DNA from: a bacterium
GTDB lineage: Bacteria > Cyanobacteriota > Vampirovibrionia > Gastranaerophilales > Gastranaerophilaceae
Direction: 5' to 3'
NCBI GenBank assembly: GCA_017444705.1
Contig: JAFSWA010000070.1
Coordinates: 1-10,295 of the forward strand
DNA: 10,295 bases
Positions 1 to 5,064 of the stretch are shown piece after piece. Under the pieces are notes generated by a model. That model was not told the origin of the DNA. It saw only the letters and a list, made by a program, of their open reading frames with translations, and did no database searches. A program made the translations under genes and the position numbers. Numbering within the stretch: position 1 is the stretch's first letter; each line of letters begins with the position of its first letter.

Positions 1-41
1 CAATCAACACCAACAAATACTTTGTTTAAATTGTTTTTCAT
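1..41 (-). CDS. IS110-family transposase, N-terminal fragment (cut by window edge)
   Basis: Reading the minus strand from position 41 gives ATG and the residues MKNNLNKVFVGVD before the window ends. A short N-terminus leading into a hydrophobic strand and [V/I]G[V/I]D is typical of IS110-family transposases, where the Asp is the first acidic residue of the RuvC-like DEDD catalytic domain. A strong ribosome binding site (AAAGGAG, complement of 49-55) lies about 7 nt upstream of the ATG and supports this start. The family cuts and joins DNA at the element's ends and at target sites, guided by an RNA encoded in the non-coding leader. The leader next to this start (66-200) has exactly that organisation, which is the main support for the call. 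With only 13 residues visible, other RuvC-fold proteins cannot be excluded from the protein alone. Confidence 0.72.
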   Translation of the reverse strand, partial: MKNNLNKVFVGVD

Positions 42-65
42 GCTATACTCCTTTGTACTTAAGTA

Positions 66-200
66 ATCGACAATCAACGGACAACCTTGCTTTAAGTGAG
101 ACAGGTATTTCTAAAGTCTCGTTGATTAAAAGGAACATAGACAATCTACAAACGAGTCTAAAGTGACTTAGGGTGCATTAGTCTTATGTTCCTTTCCTTA
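66..200 (-). ncRNA. Predicted IS110 bridge RNA (target-binding and donor-binding loops)
   Basis: Read on the minus strand, the leader folds into two adjacent stem-loops. Loop 1 has an outer stem AAAGGAACATAAGAC (195-181) with GTCTATGTTCCTTT (142-129), 14 bp with one bulged A. Its internal loop carries TGCACCCT (177-170) on the 5' side, an apical AGTC/GACT stem (168-165 with 158-155), and CGTTTGTAG (154-146) on the 3' side. Loop 2 has a perfect 8-bp stem AATCAACG/CGTTGATT (127-120 with 79-72) and carries AAGCAAGG (92-85) on its 3' side. This matches the target-binding loop followed by the donor-binding loop of IS621-type bridge RNAs, with guides containing CT or its complement AG. The guide on the 5' side of loop 2 is ambiguous (candidates end at 115 or 103). 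The 5' end is uncertain; a possible -10 TAGTAT lies at 205-200, and in IS110 circles the -35 would come from the other end of the element. Confidence 0.66.
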
Positions 201-227
201 TACTATTCAATACAAAATCAATAAGCA

Positions 228-252
228 AGGGTGCAATTTTGCACCGACAAAC
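228..252. repeat. REP-like palindromic target half flanking the IS left end
   Basis: GGTGCAA (230-236) and TTGCACC (239-245) form a perfect 7-bp inverted repeat with a 2-nt centre, directly abutting the inferred IS core AG/CT at 228-229. The outer arm ACAAAC is at 247-252. Its partner GTTTGT is predicted by the guide at 154-146 to lie just beyond the other end of the IS, outside the window. The uninterrupted site would therefore be an extended imperfect palindrome. Insertion into REP-type palindromes is a known habit of several IS110 elements, including IS621. Confidence 0.55.
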
Positions 253-343
253 AACATGTCATTACGAGCGTAAGCGAAGTAATCCAAAAATATAATCTTT
301 GGATTGCCACGTCGTACTTACGCATTCCTCGCAATTACATGTT
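253..343. repeat. 91-bp palindromic repeat element with CATTRCGAG / GCAATCC-type arms
   Basis: The ends AACATGT (253-259) and ACATGTT (337-343) are perfect complements, as are the inner arms AATCCAAA (281-288) and TTTGGATT (298-305). Between them are related stretches 'cattacgagcgtaagcgaag' and 'cgtacttacgcattcctcg'. The sequence strongly resembles the widespread intergenic palindrome that reads roughly GTCATTGCGAGCGAAGCG...GCAATCC, found in multiple copies in many bacterial genomes. It lies 20 bp from the helicase-gene stop and, transcribed from that gene, could form a 3' hairpin, though no U-tract follows. Copy number cannot be judged from one window. Confidence 0.7.
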
Positions 344-363
344 AATAAAAAAATATTAGCCTT

Positions 364-3300
364 TTATATCCACTTTCTGCTTCGGGAGATGTCGGCATTG
401 AGCCATGCGTTGTAACGGGCTTTCAAAACTTCACCTCTGTTTTTTGCCGACTTTGTATAAAGCATATCAATCGTCGCATCTTTTGACAAATCGTTTTCCT
501 TGTTGAATTTATGATATTCAATTTTTGTCATAATATCATCAAACAGATTTTTTAACTTTTTGGCTAAATTATTGAACACATTAATATTTATAACAATTTC
601 TCTTTCCATAAGCGGAGCGGATTTTTTCGCTATAAAAATTTGTAATAATCGTTTTTTTTGTAGGGAACTAACTTGTTTGTTATTATTTTGTTTTCTTTGA
701 TAAATATTTCTGCAAATTGCTCTGTACGGCATAACAACAAATAAATTTATAAATAACATTATAAAAATATTATAAAATTTCCAAACTTCAACAAATATTA
801 TTATAAAAAATGCATCCAAACCCCAAGCATCAGAAATACCCAATTCACTTAATTCATGATTATCCGAATAATCTTTCAACTTATAAGTAAAATTGCCTTT
901 ATTAATTTTGGCTATGCTTGTTAAAGCAAAATCAACAGGAATTATTGTAAAAGCAAAAACTGCAAAAAATGGTACTAATAATAAAATAATAAATGTAAAA
1001 TCATAATAAATAAAATCCAAAGCATTTAAAATAAAAACTGAGGAAACAATCGATAACAACCCCGTAACAACTTTTGATGAAAGTGAAATTTTGTTTGGGG
1101 AGGTATCATATAAGTTATCTCTAATAACTTCCGCTATCCAGCAACCTGCTACCCAAGCAAGCAGCAATCCTCCCATACAAAACGGAAGCCACCCTAAAAT
1201 CATTACATTTATAAGCCCAAGACCGTAACCGAAAATTGCATTACATATCGGACATATTATACACGAACCGATAAATGCATATAAAAGCCCTAAACCTATA
1301 TTTTCACAAATTTCATTATGCTTTTTTAGTTTTTTGTTACTAATTTCCTTTTTTTGATTTCCATGCCGGAAATAATGTTCAAAATGTGACCAATAATTCT
1401 GATTTACAATTAACTTGTTTGATACGTCAAAATAAACCAAGCCATCTTTTTCTTTTACTTTTAACAACATTTTTTGATTATGATATTTTGAATACATTTC
1501 ACAAAGATTATTTACAATAAGATTTCTTTCATAATCAGAGCAATTAAAAAATGTAATCAAGGTTTTTGTGCCTTTTTTGTACGCCTGAATATCAACCTCA
1601 TTTTTTACTTTGTCTGAAATATTCAAACTTTCTATATTATGTTTTAAAAGATCAGCAAATTCACTCAAATAAAAGCTTTTTTGTTTGGAATTATTATGTT
1701 GAATTTTTACCTCTGTCATAATATTAGCAGGCTGTAAACAACTTTTTTTCTCTGTTAAAAAAGTTTTCTTTTCTTTTTCAACCCTTTCTCCTTTGAGGTT
1801 TTTGGTGAAGATTTTTACATAATTCTGGTGTGTGCCGATTACATTAGGTACGGGCAGATATTTTACCACATCTTTTTCAACGGTTTTTTCGGTGTATGTG
1901 GTATAGTTGTTAAAATTCATATCAGTTACGATTTTTTTCTCTTTGACTTTCTCTTTCTTTTTTCTGGTAATTTTGAGAATATATCTTGTCGATTCATCAA
2001 AGGCAAAGACCTCGCAAAAACTTTTCACGAAAATATTTCTTTCGTTACTTGTACCGCCCACCAAGGTCAAAGAGAATTTACCGTTTTCGTTTTTATCCGT
2101 CTGAATTGTCATATCTTCAAAAGGAGTTTTTATCACATCAATATCGCAAAGGGTTTTCAAAATACAATCGGCAAGTTTCATCTGCTCAAATTTTGAATAT
2201 TCAACCTTTTGTCTGTTACGATAATCGCTCATAAATTTCCGCATAAATCCTTCATTTTCAATAACTTGCGGCAAATGAGTATCGGTTTCGATTATCTCAT
2301 ACATTTGAGAAGTCATATTTTTTTCGTTAATCTTACTTTTCTTAAAAACCTGCTCCCACTTGTTTTTGAGGTTAAATCTGATTTTAGCGTATTCAAACAT
2401 TTTTTCGTTCAGTTTTTTGCAGTCAGTCGATTCAAATTCTTTAAAAGTCTTTCCGAGTCTTGAAATTCCGTTTTGAATTTGATTGTCTTTATAACTTATT
2501 CCCTCAAACGTGTTAAACCGTTTAATAACCGTCTGAAAATCAGGGCTTTCGACCCCCTCATAACTCGTCAGAGAAACGAGATGCCAAATATTTGATGATT
2601 TTTCGGGGTTCGATTTATCAACCCTCAAAGCACGACCTCTCATTTGGTTTGAGAGCATAAAAGAACCGACAACACTTGCGATAATAAGGGTATTGACACT
2701 CGGGGAATCCCAGCCCTCGCCCAAAAGTGCCGCAGTTCCGATTAGAACATTCATCTTCCCTTTTTCAAAAAGTTCCGTAATAACGGAAACAATATTGGTT
2801 TCACCGTAAGTTTCAACCCTCATATATCCGTCTTTGTAAGTTGTTGTCAAAACCTTGTCCGAAGCGATTTTTCGGCGTTCCAAAATCTTATACAATTCTT
2901 CTTTTGCGGTTTCAGGAATAACAATAAGAGTTCCCGTCAAAATCCCGAGCGAGATTTTTTTGTCAACAAGTTTATCAAAAACAGAGAAAATATTAAGCCC
3001 GATATTGTCGCCTTTGCCGATATAATCAAGCAAAACGACCTCTCTCAAATTCTTTTTCAGGGTTGAATATTCGTGTGTTGTAATATCTTTAATCGCATTG
3101 AGTTTATTAACACTTCTTGCAAAAAGTTTTTTAAAATCGACCTCACCCTTTAAATCCGCCTTGTTGCCGTTCAAAAGTTTTAGTTCTTTGAGTTTATTTT
3201 TAATGACGTGAGAATTTTCAAAATAAGGTTCAAACGCACCCAAAATCCCGTCAACAAGAGTTTTTGCAATATCAAGGTCAAATGAGGGAATCATATTTAA

Positions 3301-4185
3301 TTCTAATTCAAGAAATTCCGTCATAACTCTTGCCGGAATACTCAAACTATCGGCACTCAAAAGGTACGAAATAACCGAAAGTGTAAAGCCCGTATTTTTG
3401 AAAATCACATCAGGATTATGCTGTTGCACAAATTCCGACATTTCAACCGCATGCTGAAAATCAGACTGACGTTCAATATATCGGAAAAACTCGGAACGGT
3501 TTTTTTCAAAATCATAAACCGTTTTTTCTTCCTCGCTTGATAAATCGGAAAAATAAATCAAGTCTTGATGCGGACATAGGTCGCCGTTTTTGACAAGCTC
3601 GGGAATAGAAATTTCCGCATCAACCGGACCGCAAAGCGAATGATAATTGTTCCATTCTTCGGGTGAAACATCATAAGGCGGAGTTCCCGTCAGAGAAACC
3701 GTTGTGAAATCGGAGCTTTCAAGATATTCACACAATTTATCAAGCGTCAAGTACCATTCCGTTCTCAAATGGTGAGATTCATCAAGCACAAGGGTTTTGA
3801 CCTTATTTTTGTTTAATGTCGACAAAAACTTTTCTTTTTCCTCAGGTATTTTATAAATCGTATGCAAAGCCTGATAAGTTGAAACCGTAATGTCAGTGAT
3901 ATTTCTAATATCCGTACTTATTTTTGTTTTGTCATATCCGTCGGGCAAAAAGCCCTCTAAAATTCGCTGTTTCCATTGATTTCTGATAGTGATTGTCGGA
4001 GCCAAAATAAGAGCATTATTACCTAACCTTGCCATAACCTCAATCCCGAGAGTGGTCTTTCCTGCCCCCGGAGCTGCTACAACATTGAGTTTTTTGTCGT
4101 CAAGATGAATTTCAAGCTCATCCAACACTCTTTGCTGATACGACCGCCAATTTCCTTTAAATTCCAAATCATCTATGATTGCCAT
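364..4185 (-). CDS. SF2 DEAD/DEAH-type helicase with duplicated middle domain and C-terminal membrane segments
   Basis: This 1273-residue protein begins with an SSL2/type III restriction-like SF2 helicase core. Visible motifs are Walker A APGAGKT (38-44, Lys43), DESH as the DEAH-like box (135-138), TGTPP motif III (166-170), IGTAALLGEGWD motif V (482-493) and QMRGRALR motif VI (514-521), so it is probably an active ATPase. Residues about 666-796 and 837-940 are a divergent internal duplication sharing ERN, CE, LK[I/V] and QNY, and the first copy carries a Lys-rich insert (740-775). Residues about 960-1155 hold roughly six hydrophobic segments, which would anchor the protein in the membrane. 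The tail is basic. The next Met (51) lies beyond Walker A, so Met1 is the start, although no Shine-Dalgarno precedes it. The membrane part is visibly more AT-rich than the helicase part. Its neighbours are an IS element and repeats, suggesting accessory, perhaps defence-related, DNA. No named system is recognised, and the substrate is unknown. Confidence 0.85.
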   Translation of the reverse strand: MAIIDDLEFKGNWRSYQQRVLDELEIHLDDKKLNVVAAPGAGKTTLGIEVMARLGNNALILAPTITIRNQWKQRILEGFLPDGYDKTKISTDIRNITDITVSTYQALHTIYKIPEEKEKFLSTLNKNKVKTLVLDESHHLRTEWYLTLDKLCEYLESSDFTTVSLTGTPPYDVSPEEWNNYHSLCGPVDAEISIPELVKNGDLCPHQDLIYFSDLSSEEEKTVYDFEKNRSEFFRYIERQSDFQHAVEMSEFVQQHNPDVIFKNTGFTLSVISYLLSADSLSIPARVMTEFLELELNMIPSFDLDIAKTLVDGILGAFEPYFENSHVIKNKLKELKLLNGNKADLKGEVDFKKLFARSVNKLNAIKDITTHEYSTLKKNLREVVLLDYIGKGDNIGLNIFSVFDKLVDKKISLGILTGTLIVIPETAKEELYKILERRKIASDKVLTTTYKDGYMRVETYGETNIVSVITELFEKGKMNVLIGTAALLGEGWDSPSVNTLIIASVVGSFMLSNQMRGRALRVDKSNPEKSSNIWHLVSLTSYEGVESPDFQTVIKRFNTFEGISYKDNQIQNGISRLGKTFKEFESTDCKKLNEKMFEYAKIRFNLKNKWEQVFKKSKINEKNMTSQMYEIIETDTHLPQVIENEGFMRKFMSDYRNRQKVEYSKFEQMKLADCILKTLCDIDVIKTPFEDMTIQTDKNENGKFSLTLVGGTSNERNIFVKSFCEVFAFDESTRYILKITRKKKEKVKEKKIVTDMNFNNYTTYTEKTVEKDVVKYLPVPNVIGTHQNYVKIFTKNLKGERVEKEKKTFLTEKKSCLQPANIMTEVKIQHNNSKQKSFYLSEFADLLKHNIESLNISDKVKNEVDIQAYKKGTKTLITFFNCSDYERNLIVNNLCEMYSKYHNQKMLLKVKEKDGLVYFDVSNKLIVNQNYWSHFEHYFRHGNQKKEISNKKLKKHNEICENIGLGLLYAFIGSCIICPICNAIFGYGLGLINVMILGWLPFCMGGLLLAWVAGCWIAEVIRDNLYDTSPNKISLSSKVVTGLLSIVSSVFILNALDFIYYDFTFIILLLVPFFAVFAFTIIPVDFALTSIAKINKGNFTYKLKDYSDNHELSELGISDAWGLDAFFIIIFVEVWKFYNIFIMLFINLFVVMPYRAICRNIYQRKQNNNKQVSSLQKKRLLQIFIAKKSAPLMEREIVININVFNNLAKKLKNLFDDIMTKIEYHKFNKENDLSKDATIDMLYTKSAKNRGEVLKARYNAWLNADISRSRKWI

Positions 4186-4191
4186 AAAAAT

Positions 4192-4199
4192 ATTTTATA
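4192..4199 (-). promoter_or_regulatory. Possible -10 element of the helicase gene, suggesting a leaderless or near-leaderless mRNA
   Basis: The minus strand reads TATAAAAT at 4199-4192, only about 6 nt before the helicase ATG (4185). With normal spacing, transcription would start at or just inside the start codon, which fits the absence of a ribosome binding site. No good -35 is seen at the usual distance; GTTACG is weak. In AT-rich DNA a match like this can arise by chance. Confidence 0.3.
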
Positions 4200-4210
4200 A
4201 AAATCTTTTT

Positions 4211-4290
4211 GTTATCGTAACATCTAAAAGGTTGATATTGAAAGAAGTTTGTTAAATATAGAGCGTAGTAATCTAAAACTGTTACGGTAA
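4211..4290. promoter_or_regulatory. Pair of GTTAnnGTAA sites upstream of the helicase gene
   Basis: GTTATCGTAA (4211-4220) and GTTACGGTAA (4281-4290) are two copies of GTTAnnGTAA starting exactly 70 bp apart. They are embedded in longer complementary segments, CGTAACA (4216-4222) and TGTTACG (4280-4286). The first copy is itself a short palindrome, GTTA-TCG-TAAC. Position and repetition are compatible with operator half-sites for a repressor or with the foot of a stem. No regulator gene is in the window. AATCTAAAA is also near-repeated here (4221-4229 and 4270-4278). Confidence 0.25.
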
Positions 4291-4302
4291 ATTAATTATT
4301 TT

Positions 4303-4556
4303 CCGCAACCTATGTTCTGGCTCCCCTTGTGGAGCAAAGCGAACCGAAATCTTTGATTTTGTGTTGCAAAGGGAACATCCGAAGTTTATTGAGGCTTGTA
4401 ATCCTGCATGCGTTAGCTGAACCTGCTTCCCGTGAGTGGTGGGGAATGTCCGCAGGACAAAGGAGGGTTAAATCACCATAACAATCAGGCATGTATGTAA
4501 TTGCGTGAGGGGGCGGCTTCGCTTTGCAGTACTAAAAAACCGCCGCCTCTCAAATG
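4303..4556. ncRNA. GC-rich structured intergenic region: candidate non-coding RNA or repeat element, family unknown
   Basis: This stretch is much richer in G and C than its surroundings and has no credible gene. Several stems can be drawn. A long-range stem joins GCAAAGCGAA-CCG (4334-4346) to CGG-c-TTCGCTTTGC (4514-4527), 13 bp with one bulge. CCTGC-TTCCC (4422-4431) pairs with GGGAA (4442-4446) and GCAGG (4452-4456). CCTG (4403-4406) pairs with CAGG (4486-4489), and GTTA (4412-4415) with TAAC (4478-4481). Local hairpins form at GCTCC/GGAGC (4320-4335) and AAATC/GATTT (4347-4359). The closing stem competes with GGCGGC/GCCGCC (4512-4517 with 4542-4547), so the region may switch folds or be a compound repeat. 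It lacks the hallmarks I know for tmRNA, SRP RNA or RNase P RNA. Strand is undetermined. A weak plus-strand promoter may start at TTGATA (4232-4237). Confidence 0.4.
4506..4552. repeat. GC-rich inverted repeat with long loop
   Basis: TGAG..GGCGGC (4506-4517) is complementary to GCCGCC..CTCA (4542-4552), with a small internal asymmetry and a 24-nt loop containing TTCGCTTTGC. No T-run follows on the plus strand, and on the minus strand the six T residues fall inside the loop, so it is not a standard terminator. It resembles a REP-type intergenic palindrome and lies immediately before the promoter of the J-domain gene. Confidence 0.45.
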
Positions 4557-4561
4557 ACAGA

Positions 4562-4589
4562 TTGGTAAAATTTAAACTTTCAATATAAT
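4562..4589 (+). promoter_or_regulatory. Probable sigma-70 promoter of the J-domain gene
   Basis: A consensus -10 TATAAT (4584-4589) lies 16 bp after TTGGTA (4562-4567), a 4-of-6 match to TTGACA. Transcription would start near 4596, giving a leader of about 55 nt, AT-rich, ending in the AAGGA ribosome binding site at 4641-4645. Confidence 0.6.
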
Positions 4590-4651
4590 ACATTTTTACG
4601 CATATTGCAAAAAATAAAAAAATTTTTTACAATAATAAAAAAGGACAAGTT

Positions 4652-5014
4652 ATGAGTTTTTTTTCAAGACTGACAAGAATAGTTAAAAGTAATCTTAATT
4701 TTGGCAGCGAAAGCAGCGTTGATATTGATATTGATGAAATAAACAAACAATATGATGAAATTATCAACGATGACAGAAATGACATCCCCGATGAAATTCG
4801 CCCCGAAAATACCGTAGAAAAAGAATATTATGCGATTTTGGAGCTGCCGCAAGGCTCTGATTTTTCAAAAATAAAAAGTGCATATAAAAAACTCTTGAAA
4901 AAATATCACCCCGATATGTTTCAAAATAAGCCCGAAAAATTAAAAGCCGCGCAAAAACTCACCGAAAAAATTAACGAAGCCTATACTTATTTTGAAAAAA
5001 AATTTCAAAACTGA
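4652..5014 (+). CDS. Small J-domain co-chaperone with Vipp1/PspA-like N-terminal helix
   Basis: This 120-residue protein ends in a compact J domain (about 57-120). It reads EYYAILELPQGSDFSKIKSAY, then KKYHPD with the HPD tripeptide at 86-88, which in DnaJ-family proteins stimulates Hsp70 (DnaK) ATPase. There is no Gly/Phe region, zinc finger or substrate-binding domain, so it is a J-only adaptor and not full DnaJ. The first 16 residues (MSFFSRLTRIVKSNLN) resemble the N-terminal membrane-binding amphipathic helix of PspA/Vipp1 proteins, which begin much like MGLFDRLSRVVRANLN. Residues 20-50 are acidic and probably unstructured. The inference is that it recruits DnaK to membranes or to PspA/Vipp1-type assemblies. 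AAGGA sits 6 nt before the ATG, the gene is monocistronic, and a hairpin terminator follows. Confidence 0.85.
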   Translation: MSFFSRLTRIVKSNLNFGSESSVDIDIDEINKQYDEIINDDRNDIPDEIRPENTVEKEYYAILELPQGSDFSKIKSAYKKLLKKYHPDMFQNKPEKLKAAQKLTEKINEAYTYFEKKFQN

Positions 5015-5028
5015 GTGTTTTAATTTTT

Positions 5029-5064
5029 CGGACGGAATAACCGCCCGATTTTAATTATTTTATT
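5029..5064 (+). terminator. Rho-independent terminator after the J-domain gene
   Basis: CGGACGG (5029-5035) pairs with CCGCCCG (5041-5047), 7 bp with one A-C mismatch and an AATAA loop, followed by the T-rich tract ATTTTAATTATTTTATTTT. The stem starts 15 nt after the stop codon. For pepA arriving on the other strand the same hairpin is followed by A residues, so it is not a good terminator in that direction. Confidence 0.7.

Larger units (their letters stand above)
1..229 (-). mobile_element. IS110-family insertion sequence, left end (element continues beyond the window)
   Basis: The element runs leftward, with its left end at about 227-229, a non-coding leader of about 185 nt, and then the transposase start at 41. 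The boundary is inferred from guide matches. The minus strand reads TGCACC, then CT, then TGCTT across positions 235-223. The leader contains a direct copy of TGCACCCT (177-170) and a segment complementary to CCTTGCTT (minus 230-223) at 92-85. In IS110 elements such as IS621 the two guides both include the core dinucleotide, so the shared CT at 229-228 is taken as core and TGCTT as the first bases of the element. IS110 elements lack conventional terminal inverted repeats, and none is seen here. The right end is outside the window. Confidence 0.68.

Noticed and set aside
100..170. Direct repeat TCTAAAGT (110-117 and 157-164) as a CRISPR-like or iteron array
   Set aside because: Only two copies of 8 bp, within the two stem-loops of the predicted bridge RNA; no regular spacing or further units.
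1828..2463. Several open frames of 65-122 codons on the plus strand
   Set aside because: They lie opposite the helicase coding sequence, overlap one another in different frames, are rich in Phe/Ser/Lys from the complement of Lys/Glu codons, and lack start signals.
4310..4492. 60-codon frame on the minus strand (begins MPDCYGDLTLL)
   Set aside because: No ribosome binding site precedes the ATG, the composition is not protein-like, and the stretch coincides with the stem-forming GC-rich region; an open frame there is best explained by structured or repeat DNA.
4303..4556. tmRNA, SRP RNA or RNase P RNA
   Set aside because: No T-loop and CCA-like end for tmRNA, no GGAAGGAAGCAGCC-type apical loop for SRP RNA, and no GAGGAAAGTCC/ACAGAA core for RNase P; only loose resemblances were found.
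5029..5047. Bidirectional terminator serving pepA as well
   Set aside because: On the minus strand the hairpin is followed by A residues, not a T-tract, so only the plus-strand direction is supported.
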